Part shown: positions 1 to 13,111 of the stretch, in pieces
Layout of the letters: each line of letters starts with the position of its first letter
Numbering within the stretch: position 1 is the first letter of the stretch
NCBI RefSeq assembly: GCF_012489685.1
Contig: NC_080044.1
Location: 82,756,732-82,820,731, forward strand
Direction: 5' to 3'
Length of the DNA stretch: 64,000 nucleotides
From: Lotus japonicus
Taxonomy: Eukaryota; Streptophyta; Magnoliopsida; Fabales; Fabaceae
The notes under the pieces: model-generated
Database searches by the model: none
What the model saw: only the letters and a program-made list of their open reading frames with translations
Told to the model about the DNA's origin: nothing
Position numbers and translations under genes: made by a program

Positions 1-552
1 CCACTTCAACCCCTTCGCTAGTTTTACTAATTTTATCCCCACTATTTCAATCTTTGAGCATTTAAATTATTTTCTAACCACACACAAATATGACAACGAG
101 CCCATTCGAGAATAGTATAATGCAAGGACCCAGGACAAAATGCAGCAAGATGCAGCTAAATATACATAGAAGTCTGCACACTATGCTAATTGCTGACTGG
201 GCAGGAAGAGATACCTAGAATTTATAGTGTCAGCAAAGAAAAACAGAAAATGGAATTCACAGCACGCCTATTAATCTTGTTTCCATGTTAAATTATTGAC
301 ATAAAGATCCCAATTTTGATACAATCACAGCTGAAACTGCAAAGAATTAACATCATCATAACCCTTATGCAAAAGACCCAGCTCCCAAAAAAGAAAGAGA
401 AAGAGTGCAGTTAGAAATTGAAGAGTGATGTGTCCGAAAAACCAGAAAGCTACGATTAAAGAACCATATAATACAGTGAAAAAGCAGAAAGAGGAAGAAG
501 AAGACATGAAATGAAATAAGAAAGCAAGTGAGTGAAGGGGTTTGATACTGAC

Positions 553-580
553 CGACGACACTGGATCCTTCGGAGCCCAT
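553..580 (-). CDS. First coding exon of an unidentified gene running off the left edge
   Basis: Reading leftward, an ATG at 580 opens a short exon encoding MGSEGSSVV and then meets a possible donor (GTCAGT) at 552. Upstream (581-740 on this strand) is a CT-rich stretch that looks like a plant 5' UTR. A possible acceptor (ctttgcag) lies near 343; splicing to it would add about a dozen residues and then reach a stop, so either this is a very short peptide or the true next exon lies outside the window. I do not recognise the protein. The start is supported by its position after the UTR-like stretch and by the donor; the downstream structure is not resolved. Confidence 0.4.
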
Positions 581-740
581 TTTGATGGTGAATTTGGGAG
601 AAAGGGTTAGGGTTTTGGAATTGTAGAGAGAGAAAGAAGAGAGAGATTAGGTTTAGGAAGATTGATTGATTGAAGAAGAGAAAAGAAAAAGAAGAAGAAA
701 AGAAGAGGAGAGCGTAATTGTGACTCAAGTCCAACAACAC

Positions 741-2082
741 CTCTTTCCGTCTTTCTATAACAGGATGCCAAGTGTATCATTGCTACTCGTTAATTAATAT
801 ATCAATATTCAAAATTCAGAAACATTAATTTTCTTATATAATAAAAACTAGTCATTATCTTTTTTTTTTTAATATAATCCTTTTAAGGAAAAACTAAAAT
901 ATTATATATTCGGATTTTCTTAAATGTAAACTCAAATTTCATAAATTTAACGGTGAATATAAGTACTTAAGTGTAATGGTAAACTGTTTTCCACAGATAA
1001 TACTTATTGGAAAAATCTAACGGGACTAAAATATTGATTCTGTTATTATTGGTGCGAAGGACACATTACCTATTTAATTTTATTGATGACAATCCTTATT
1101 TAGAAGCCTATATAAGCTAATAATTTTAGAATAGTTGCTCGAGTGAAATCTTATACAAGACATATGTTTGTATATCAATGTTAGGTACTTTTAAAATTGA
1201 TTTATTAAATTTGAATAATTGAGACAAGAAGTACTAACAACACACTATTTTAACGATACACTCCAACACGTTTTTTATGATTAGTTTATTTTTTAAGTGT
1301 TGCTAGCATTTTTCATGAGATTGTTTCACTAATTTGTGATTAAGCTGAATCAACCCGTCACTTTTCCGGGGTTAGGGGAGAAGATTATCTAAATAGAAAA
1401 CATATTGTAAGTAATGCCAACTTTTTTTATTTTTAGAAATCTCAAAAGTATTACATTAGAATAACATACAGTAAAATAAAGTTCAAAAAAGGTAACAGCC
1501 AAACAATGAAGTAATTCTGATACTATAGCCATGTTTGGATAACTCGAGTGCAAACCAATGTTACCACACATTGCCTACAAGTTGAATAGAATTCTAATAA
1601 ATTGAAATGAAAGTTACACACAATCTCACATGGTATCCAAATATGCTTGTAATCAACAAAAGTGGTTTTCAAAAACCACCCGTAATATATTCAAATGACA
1701 AATTGTCATGCCTTATTCGACATTCACCATCTTCACAATATTAAATAAAAATGAACGAAGTATATCATACCGTGAAAATCTAAAAACATCACAAATTCAC
1801 AATTCACCCAAATTTTTCTTCGTTCTACACAACCAAAAGCATCTTGAAAGAATTTTTAAAAAGAACATGAAAGAAACAAGCCCCAAAAGTTTCACATATG
1901 AAAACATAAAAGGGACAGTTCTTTTCCAGCTTAGATCAGAAGCCAAAGTTCGGAATAACCTATTGCATTACAAAATATCTTGATACTATATGTCATTTCC
2001 TCAACTAAATTTGGTAAATAAAAATGAAAATCAAATGTCAGCAAAACCTATATTCGGCCAATTTTGATGTAAGTACTGGACC
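741..2082. other. AT-rich intergenic spacer
   Basis: No convincing coding exon is visible on either strand. The right end (about 1980-2082) is probably the 3' UTR of the histidyl-tRNA synthetase gene. Confidence 0.5.
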
Positions 2083-5000
2083 TTATGGGTTCAACTGTTT
2101 CCGAACTTCCTCCACAAAACTTCCTCTAGGAATGCTTACATCATTATTGGCCTCAAGGTTTTTCAATAGCACAATGCCTTCTTTTATTTCCTTTTCACCA
2201 ACAAGTACCATCCAAGGGATCCTTGATTCTTTTGCATAGTCAAAGTGCTTCTGTCTTCTTTTATTCACCAAAAATTCAGCATCCACCCCAGCATCCCACA
2301 GTTCACCAGTTAGCTCTGCAGCTAGTGTTAGGTCATTCCCCAATATGCTCACTAGCACCTCTGTCTTGGTTGGCCGAGCCAGCTAACAAAAACACCAACA
2401 AAAAATTAAAACATGCTAAAAGTAGAAGGATAAATGGGGAAAAGCATACATAGCAAATGTTGGTTGGCAAAGACAGTGGCAGTGTGGCACCATTCTTCCA
2501 AACTTTTTTTGCATTAATTTCCCCATGTGTGTAGCTATCCATCTTATCCAGGAACGTTTTCTAGCTTGTAGTCAAATAACTAGTGTTTTGTACTTTGTTG
2601 TAAACTTTCAATGAAGTTCATTGAATTTTGTAGCAAAATTGGTGACTAAATGGGATTTGAAACCAAGAAAAATCATGGAATTTTTATTTGTTTTGACATC
2701 TACAACTAATGGTAATTATAAGCATTATGATCACCTGGTTCTGATCCTTCTGATTCTGCTCCATTATTGCAAATACTCTCTCAATTCCCAGACTTACACC
2801 AACTGCTGGAACTTGCTTTGAACCAAACATCCCTATCAGATTATCATATCTGCCACCAGCAGCAATTGAACCAACCTGTGTAAAACCATAAATCCATCAA
2901 CAGATATAAGCTGAAGATTCAATAAAAATTATTTAAACGAAACACAGACCAGAGTATATGCACAAATCGGACTCATAAGCCTACACAAAGTAAGAAAAAA
3001 GTCATGCATCAAGCATTTTAATTTATTATTCCATACATTATTAGTAGGCTTTCCAAATAAGAATTATTGCAGAAAATGATGAGAAAGGAAACCAAATTAC
3101 CATAAATAAAACCAATCTTAACAAATAATCTAAATTACCTTACATTAATCTAAGAAATGATAAAAATATTATAAGATATCTTCTTATATTCTAACAGATG
3201 AAGAAGGGACTAAAAAATTCAGGATGAAAATTACCTGAGCACCCCCTTTAAAAACAGCTTCAAATATAACTCCGGTATAATAATCAAGACCTCTGGCAAG
3301 ACTCAAGTCAAAAACCACTTTATCAATGCGTTTTGATTTATCCAGAGCTCTAAATAAAATTTCCAGGTCATTCAATGCATCAACAGATCCAACATTTTCC
3401 AAGAAAGCACTGCCTTCTTGTTTGAATTTAGATAATAATGCTAAAGGAGGTCCTTTTTCTATAATAAAAGTTCCAATTCTGTCAGCTGTCTCAGCAGTTA
3501 ATCCTTTCTCTTCCACCTATAGCATACAAGTACAAAGCAAATTACTAAACATAATTAATCATGACATTACAAAATAATAATTTTCTGACACTAAAAGTTA
3601 ATAGGGATTATAGGTGTCTATACCAGAAGAGCAACAGCAATCAGAAGTCTCAAAGACCTACTTGTTTTTGTATTGTTCAACGGACTTCAATACAATTTTG
3701 TTTTGACTATATGGAAAAATGTAAATTACAAATATACAATACGCACACATGTAATCATATATATATATATATATATATATATCCAAACATATATATGTAT
3801 GACATCCAAGAATCTACATGAACTAGCACAAAAACAAATTTCAAATACTTACAAGGTACTAAATCATGCATAGTTCTAGAGACATTAAATGCAATTTCTT
3901 TTTTATTTTAGGGGGAAAATGTAAAGTACTAGTAGGCAATAGCCACACATGTGCTCACATATATATTCCCAACCATATACATGTATGACATCCAGGAATT
4001 CAGATGCAATAGCACCAAAGCAAATACTAAATACATACAAGATACTATTATGTAACTCAAGACAATTTTTATTGAACCTAATCCCACTACACATAAGATT
4101 GATGACATGTCCACTATATTAACATCAGAAAAAAAAAACAATATGACCAATTTCAAAAGACAAATTCCAAGTCTAATACCTTCAATGCAACCTTTCCTTT
4201 TCATTTGTTTGTTTTTCTCAAGTCCAACCTATCAAATCAGATAGGTTACCAGGGACTACTAAATAGAGGATGGATGCAAAATACACACACTGCTGAGAGA
4301 TGAAGAAACCACAATAGAAAAGGTTTTTGTATTGCATCATCAATAAATCATGCAACAATTACTACCCAAAAATATAAAGGTATTTTAATACAGCATAATC
4401 AAGTATTTTATAAATGAGTACAAAAGAATTAAGCCTACATAATTCAAAATATGCAGCAGAAGAAACAGGTAAAGCACAAAAATACTGGGTACACTCAACC
4501 ACCAACTGAATATAATTATAGAGGAAATGGAAACAAGATGCATATGTCCTCACCATTTCTTTTCTTATCTGTTCAAAAGACTGTTTGTCTAACTTATCAA
4601 TGCTTGAACATATAGTCCTAAACTTTTCCGGAGGTACTCCACATATTTGCATCATGCCATCCAATAGCTTTCTATGATTCAACTTTATCTGCGAAACAAA
4701 AACATAATGATCATAATACAGCAAAAAGGTCGAACAAAAATATACATGTATTGCCATTTGAAAACATTATTGGATCAGAATTTTAGCCTTTACGTTGCCA
4801 CTGACAGTTGGAAATTTGAAAACATTATTGGATTGGAAAACCACTGTCAGTTGCCAGGCATATTCAAATTAGTGATATTATAAGGTTAAACTATACCAAA
4901 AAAAGTTGGGATGAGTAAAACCAGCCAGATTTAACAAGAGATAGATCACATCAGCCAGTAGGTAATTTGATAGGATAAAACTTAAGTACAGTATAATAGG

Positions 5001-8000
5001 TAATGTTTGTTCTATTGCCCAGTAAAAAAACTAGCAATCCACTTTCTTAGTATTTATTGCTTTGATAATTATTCTCAATTTGCCATATTTTAACATACGT
5101 GTAATGATATAATTGGAGAGCAGTAAAAACTGTATCCATAGAATTGTTTATAAGTTCTGTCCAATTTGATAACTGATTTAACAAAGACCAAGGTTAAACC
5201 ATACGTGTAATGATATAATTGGAGAGCAAGGTTAACCTTTAGCAAATGGCTGATTAGTTACTCGTTCAGATTTAATAAGAGCATTGCAAACACCACCCTG
5301 TCAGTCAACAGGTGGTCTAAGACTGATAGCAACACATTACAAAGATCTGAAACTCACAAAGATGCCGTTCAAAACTTACAAGTCCAGCGCATGTAGAAAT
5401 CCTAGTCCTTTTTTTGGACAATTACTAAACCTAGTCCAAATAGATAAGCCCAGTCTACTAAAACATAAAGACAGTGTCACTTATAGTGTTACATTGATAC
5501 TGTGTTACGGTGATACTAAAATGGATAATGTGTTACATTGATAACCACTTACTGAAGTAAGAACTTACAGAACATGAAAAATTACGTTGATCTCAATATC
5601 AAGTTATCGAATGAGTACACAGTTATACAACTTCAGAAAACAATACCTTCAAAGAATAAAAGTTATAAATTTTACCTCATATTCCCCAATGTTCAGCTCA
5701 TCAAGCAGTTCAGTCAAAATTCTAACAACCTCAAAGTCTGGAGCCATTTTTTCAGATGGACCAGCAATATCAAAGTCACATTGATAAAATTCACGGTATC
5801 TTCCCTTAGATGGATTGTCCCTTCTGTAGACCTTAGCTATTTGGTACCTTTTTAACGATGTCAGACCATTCATCGCCACAAACCTAGCAAATGGAACCGT
5901 CAAGTCATACCTCAGAGAACAGAGCTCCCCACCCTGTCAAACAAGTTGAAGACATGTTAACATGAAAAAAAAATTAACTGTATGGGTTCAGCAGGAAAAA
6001 ATTGAGAGAGAGAGACAGACAGAGAAATATATATATTCAATTTTCAGAATTTTCAATGCTGCAAGTCTATTCTCACAAAATATTCTGACCCAGATAATAG
6101 AAAAAGGTTTTATCATAACATCAACTTAACTAGTTAAGAAACGAACAAGCAGTAAACATGTGTACCTGGTCAGCAAGATCATAAATCAACTTCGAATCTT
6201 CTCCATATTTTCCCATGAGAGTATCTCGCAATTCAAAAACAGGAGTATCCAAGGCTGTGGCACCATGCCTCTCAAAAACTTGTTCTATTATTGAAAATGC
6301 TTTCTTTCTAATTGTCATTTGTTCTTTTGCAAAATCACGAGTGCCCTGATATTTATAGTGATACTCAAGGTAAGACTACCAGAAAATGCATTCCGTCCAA
6401 GGACAGGAATAAACATAAAATAATCCCATCATCTATGGTCAACTCCACTAAATTCCATAGAAATAAAAGTAATAAATGAATGTCAGTTTCACATTACAAG
6501 ATGTAAGAATCGGATTATATATTGATTAAAACTTAAAAGTAATGCCTTGTAAAAGTAAGAGATGTGTTGAAGTATGATTTCGTAATAGAAACTATCATTG
6601 CTATGCCTCTAATAGAGTGCAGTAAAACTCAGACAATGACCACTATCAAATTACAAATAAACTATTGACTGTGTTTTATTTTTTCTAAGTATACACCAAA
6701 TTCCAATTTCAGGCCAACCCGGGGCATTTTACTGTCATACAAAAATATCTGATTCATCTATTATTAGAATGTCCACTACGTAATAAAACAACATTGCAAA
6801 TGTTTGTTTGATCAACCTCTGCCTGTTCAGATGCAAGTTAACTATTCGTTTGAGATTGTCAATGTGTACAGACTTTTGATTATCCAATAACAAAATATCA
6901 ACATGTCAATACTAATGATGTAACTATTCCAAACTAATTGATAACCATGGTGCTTTTAGCCCTCATAGCAATGTCTAAATGCATCGGATCATAGAATAGA
7001 TACACTATAACACTATCCAATGAAATGCTCAAAACATAGTTTCTCTGTCTACAAAAAGAGTGGGAAAATAAAATAAAATTAAAACATGCTTATGTAATAC
7101 AAAGTTAATCATATTTGTACCTTAGGAATCTTGGGCAATCTTCTGCTTTCATTGCTTTCCACAATATCCTTTACTTTCAATAGAAAATCATCAAATTCAG
7201 GTTTTGACAAATCCAAAATCGATATAAAATCTGCCACCCATGTCTTCAATGACCGTGAACTCTGGACAGCCTTCTGCTCTTCACTCAACAACCTCTCCTT
7301 GATCAATGTCAAAATTGAACTAGTTCCTTTCCCTAAAACAGCCTTCTTCTTCTTCTTATCGACTTTTGAAGGCTCTCCATTTTCCTGAACACCTTGGATC
7401 CTTTCACTCAGCTCAGCAGCCTCGAGTACAGCAAATGCAGTCAAAGCTTCCCATGCCAGAATCTTCCACACAAGCCCCAAGAGCTTATTGACTTCACATG
7501 CAAACTGACCATACTGCTTTCGAGCGACCAAGATTAAAGCCGCATTGAAACCATTGTTCAAATCAACATCAGTTGGGCATTCATTTCCAAATATTTCCGC
7601 AAGACCCGACTTCAAACCATCACTACCTATGCACCCTAAGTTACTTTGCGCACGAGCAAAGCTACAATCTCCCAGATCACAGAGCGCCTTCACCAACCCG
7701 AACAGCATCGTGGAAACAGCTTCCCCACTCCCAAGCTCACTCTTCCCCGAATTCAACTTAACCCTGATCTGAGAATGCACCAGTTTCGCCTGCACCCTAA
7801 CAGACCCATGAACCTCCGGAACCCTCGCAATGGATGTAAGCTTATCCTTCCCGACAAACTTGGACCCGTTAAGCAGAACCCTCACATCACCTGCGACCCC
7901 AACTTCCTCCTTGGAGGTGTGACCGTCACCGGAATCCATCAAATTGAAGGCGGTTACATCAGCCTTCAACGCCTCGCAGGAGAACGCAGCCGCAACATCG

Positions 8001-8428
8001 GCAAGCGTTGAAAGCGGCGCGGCCTGGTGGTCGATAATGGCTGAAACCGCCAGCAATGCGGAGCACGCGGTGCTGGTGGTAATCGCGTGGAGCTCATCCT
8101 CGGTGGCGTCGAGTTCCTCGAATTGGAAGCTTTCAGGGTTCGAATTGAGGGATTCGGAGATGCGGAGGGGAATGACGGGGCCGGGGGAGTTGGAGCAGTG
8201 GAGGAGCTTGTTGAGAAGGACGAGAAGGAAGGCTCTGGACTGTTCTAGGGTTAGGAAATCGGGGATGGAGAAGGTGTGCTTGATGGAGGTAGTTGAGGAG
8301 AGTCTGTCGAGAAGAGATGAATCGATCCGCACTTGAGAGCGGCCGGTGGCGACGGCGTAGACGGAGGAGGAAGAGAGGGATGAACCCTTGGAGCCGAGTG
8401 TTACGGCGGAGAGCTCACCCTGAGCCAT
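2083..8428 (-). CDS. Cytosolic histidine--tRNA ligase, 7 exons
   Basis: Charges tRNA-His with histidine in the cytosol. Exons read 8428-7121, 6345-6166, 5933-5676, 4688-4554, 3516-3235, 2875-2735 and 2382-2083, giving about 870 aa, the size expected of the plant cytosolic enzyme with its long N-terminal extension. The catalytic core starts at [10 protein letters not shown] in exon 2. Motif 2 is in exon 3 ([20 protein letters not shown]), the histidine signature [14 protein letters not shown] in exon 5, motif 3 (AAGGRYDNL and GVSLGIERV) in exon 6, and the anticodon-binding domain ends the last exon ([19 protein letters not shown]). The exon 1 extension is Ser-rich then helical with a Lys run (KKKKK), typical of plant HisRS. 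The start is ATG at 8428; the GTG upstream in the same frame (8440) is not needed. No transit peptide is obvious. Introns are AT-rich; the one after exon 4 (3517-4553) holds a (TA)n microsatellite. Confidence 0.95.
3756..3783. repeat. (TA)n microsatellite
   Basis: An uninterrupted TA run of roughly 13 units inside an intron of the histidyl-tRNA synthetase gene. Confidence 0.85.
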
Positions 8429-8449
8429 GGCTTGAACCACCTCAAGCTA

Positions 8450-9289
8450 TGTGGCGGCTAAGAGTGAGAGTGAGGGTGAGGGTTCAGCGTAGGGTTCCTT
8501 TCGATTCAAGTGTTTTGAATGTAATAAACAGGCATGGAGTGGTTTTATCCAATTCAACTTAGATCAGTTATAGTGTCAACATGAATTTTAGTTATTGAGG
8601 GTTTCTATCAAATTATGTTATTTTTTACACCAAAATCTAATCACTTTATGTCACCTATAGGTTACATTTCATTTTTATTTAAATTAGATTACAGTTTTAA
8701 TTTCTAATTTGATGGAAAACAATTAGGTACTTCTGTAAAAAATATATACACTAAAAAGTGTATAAACATGAAATCATATTTCCTTTATATTTTACATTGG
8801 AAAGAGATTTTTCCTTTGTTGATTGCTTAGGTTCGTATCATTTAAGCTTCTCCAGTTTTAATTAGTCAAAATATTTTGAATTAACTGTAATTTGATGTTG
8901 AATCACTGCGTCGTAAATATGCACTGATATATTCCATATCATTTCTCATATTTAAATGTATTGAATTTTTTAAATTGGTTCCTGTACTTGAATTGTTTCT
9001 TGAGCAAGCTTTGACACTCGAAAATCAAAATGGATTGCAAAACTAGAACTAATTATCGATTCGGTTCTCAAATCAAGTCCTGAACTGGTTCTTAAACCGG
9101 TGTTAGCACTAGGATTGAATTGCAAGCCTAGAGTCAGTCACTAAATTGTAAAATCAGTTGACTGAAATAGAAAAGCATGTTGATTTGACTCTCGTATAAA
9201 TAAACCAATTGGTTTGATTCAAACGAACGATCTTCAAATTCAGTTCAATCTCGAATCGGTTCTTACACAAACTTGAACCATGAACACAA
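8450..9289. other. Intergenic spacer upstream of HisRS
   Basis: The first ~100 bases are probably the HisRS 5' UTR and promoter, including GAGTGAGAG-type repeats and an AACCCTA-like motif near 8490. The rest (8560-9289) is AT-rich with recurring CCGGTT/GGTTC words and no coding signal. Confidence 0.45.
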
Positions 9290-9299
9290 CTACGTGCAG

Positions 9300-9560
9300 G
9301 TTGGGTAATAATGTAGATGGCAACTTTGGTGGTTTGGTTCGAAATGAACTTGGTGGTTAGCTAACGAGGTTTAGTGGTAACAATGGTGTTTCTAATATGC
9401 TTAAAGAGGAGATTCAAGACTTGCTTGAGTGTTGGTCTCCAGATTTTTTCGGACTCTGCATTCTCTTACTCTAGTTGGTAAAGAGGTTCTTGTGTTCCAT
9501 CAATGAGGATAAGGGAGCTCATTGCAAGACCAGTGTCATTTGTTCCCATCAAAATAACTT
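9300..9560 (+). pseudogene. Decayed RNase H-like (RVT_3 type) fragment
   Basis: Forward translation from about 9309 gives NNVDGNFGGLVRNELGG, a stop, then LTRFSGNNGVSNMLKEEIQ. This is the pattern of the RNase H-like domain found at the C-terminus of plant non-LTR retrotransposons and their orphan copies (DG..GGL.RN..G....FSG..G....AE...L). An in-frame stop and loss of similarity after about 9440 show it is dead. It lies in the spacer between HisRS and RPS15. Confidence 0.5.
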
Positions 9561-10042
9561 GATAAACAAAGAGAAATAGAAGTTGATAGAAAAACTAAAA
9601 AAGCTTCTAACTCTATAATTTACTTTTCCTTTCACTCACCTTAAAGTTGAATTAAAACTGATTGTAGCATTATAAATTTCATTGACTATCAAACAGTCAT
9701 TTTGTCAACAACGGGATAAGAACCAAAAGTGGCAAAGTTCCATTCATCCATTAAATGTCACAATAGGATATTTGATTTCATGAAAGCTTAAGTTTTGCTT
9801 CTAAATAAACACGTAACGTTAACAAAACTCGATAAAATCAAACAATAAACTTAACAATCCAAAGCAAAGTGTTGTTACTATGAAATTAATTCAAGGTAAT
9901 CCAGGGGGCAACACATTAATGTAAGCTACTTGGCAATCAAAATTAAAGATGAAAAACATAACAAAATCTGATAGAAGTTTTTCTTTTCTAGGGGGTCTTC
10001 AGAACCATTGCAAACTACAAAAGAGGCCTCCAAGGAAGAGCT
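9561..10042. other. Spacer, including probable RPS15 3' UTR
   Basis: AT-rich; no coding signal. The last ~150 bases before 10043 are probably the 3' UTR of the RPS15 gene on the minus strand. Confidence 0.4.
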
Positions 10043-11302
<1,260 letters not shown>

Positions 11303-11480
11303 TGTTGTCTGGTGCTGCTGCCGCTAGGGTTTACAACGAGAAGAGGAGGAAGAGTCACACCCTTCTTATATATAGCCTAGGGTTCTTATGTTTTTGGTTA
11401 CGCTGTATTCATGTCCTCAGACTTCACAAGTTATATAGAATAGGGCTTCATCTACTGGACTGGGCTTCTTTCATGAAAAG
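11303..11480 (-). promoter_or_regulatory. RPS15 promoter: telo-box, TATA box, TGGGCT elements
   Basis: Read on the minus strand, a telo-box (TAAACCCTAG, 11324-11333) lies just upstream of the ATG, a TATA-like CTATATATAAG at about 11365-11375, and a second AACCCTAG at about 11378-11385. Further up are ATGGGCTTTT and GCCCAG words (about 11455-11485) of the site II type. Telo-box plus site II is the usual arrangement in plant ribosomal protein genes; the assignment is by motif only. Confidence 0.6.
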
Positions 11481-11642
11481 CCCATTCAAATTGATTTTGT
11501 TTAATAAAATTAACATTTTTTGGTAAAATAAATTTTATTAATATGAAAGTAAAAAAATCAATTCCAAAAAAATATAATTTTTAAAATATATGATGTTAAT
11601 CATGAATTTCATTTGTACTAATGGACATTTGTTTCCCCGATG

Positions 11643-12045
11643 GCAGGCACAGTGAAGCTCAATGTCGATGGTAGTTTCCGCAAACAAGCTAATTGCATGG
11701 GGGTGGCAGTCTTCAAGACGTGCGAGGTTGGTGGATTCTTGGGTTTTCTTTGCATGTTCATGGAGGCAACGCGTTCTTGGCAGATTCAAAGGCTCTTTGG
11801 GATGATTTGTCACTAATCTGGAGTCGTGACTTCAAGAGGGTTGATTGTGCATAGGTCTTGTATACAGTGGAAGATCCGGATAGCAAGACGTTTTACGTAG
11901 ATGCTGAATGAATATATATGCTTCTCCATAGGGACTAGACTGCGCATTTCCAGTGGGTTCACCGGCAGATTATCTGGCAAAGTTTGGAGCACATTCTTCC
12001 TCGTTAGAGACGTCATTCTTTGAGTTGGCCTACAAGATTCCCTCT
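11643..12045 (+). pseudogene. RNase H-like fragment of a retrotransposon, frameshifted
   Basis: The forward strand encodes GTVKLNVDGSFRKQANCMGV, the start of an RVT_3/RNase H-like domain. After frame changes it continues as NAFLADSKALWDDLSLIWSR and, near 11950-12045, as ADYLAKFGAHSSSLETSFFE, the usual C-terminal end of such domains. At least two frame breaks and a stop separate these blocks. Only the domain remains and no reverse transcriptase is next to it. Confidence 0.6.
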
Positions 12046-13111
12046 TAATGTTGTAGTTTTTGTCTTTCGTTTTGTTAGCTTTTCAATGTATCAAAAAAAA
12101 TGTGATTTTCTTTTTCAAATTGGCCAAACAGTTCGGGCCACTTAGATATTACCCCTATTAATTTGGGCCCGTTCATATCCTCATTAGAATACTTCAACAA
12201 AAAGATGCATCAAAATGTTTTTTTTTTATTATTTTCATACTTTTTAATGAGTATCCAAACAACTTTTATTAATGAGCAACCCATTTTGTATGCTTCGAAT
12301 CATTTTTCGCCTATAATCCTTCATATTGCGGCAAATCTTATTTTCCATCAAAGAATGAACCATCCTGACATTTACTGTTGTATTATGTGAGGGAAAAGGA
12401 AATGCAAGCAGGCTTGATGAGATTACTGCCCTTGTATAGCTGTGATCAAGAAGCTTTATATCGTTACCAAATCATTGCTTCCTTGAACCACTGATATTTT
12501 TCATTCGAAGCTGATTATAGTGGACATCTTCCACCCTCTCTTTTTTTTTTTGGTCAAAACATCATCTTCCACCCTCTAGGAGTATTAGATGACACAATTG
12601 ATGAGGAACTTTATCCAATTAATTCAGCTAGTGTTGGCTACTTACGAGTTTAGTTACATTAGTCAGCAACTTTTTGTTATGATTGCTTCGTTAACTGAAG
12701 CCTTTTTCCCCCCTGATCGACTAGAGTGTTGTTAGATATGGATGACAGCAAGCACGCCCTGGCAAGACTAAACTAGTCTATCAAACACCCGTAAAGGCTG
12801 TGTTCAAATTCTGTCAATATAAAGAAGAGAAACATGATCCATCTAAAAGGCAATCGAAATGAAAAATTGCATGCTTTAATACCCCTGAAAACTTCCAGTG
12901 TCTCAAAAAGACGGTAGACTCCACTTCAATATATATCTTACTAATTGTCCAAGTTTCAACAACAAACTATAGAAACAAAAACCACTGAAATTACTAATGA
13001 TAAGAAGCCAACATTATTAAGGTGTCCACAAGGCATAATCAGGTTTAGCTGATGATCAAACTAAAGGTCAGGGCAATGAATCCATATTCAACTTAATTGA
13101 CAGCCTCAAAA
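12046..13111. other. Intergenic spacer
   Basis: AT-rich with a few T runs. No coding exon is seen; the stretch from about 12900 is probably XCT 3' UTR and flank. Confidence 0.4.

Noticed and set aside
7646..8336. Forward frames of 120-130 codons
   Set aside because: Antisense to the well-supported first HisRS exon.
8428..8440. Upstream GTG as HisRS start
   Set aside because: Non-ATG start not needed; ATG at 8428 gives the family-like N-terminus.
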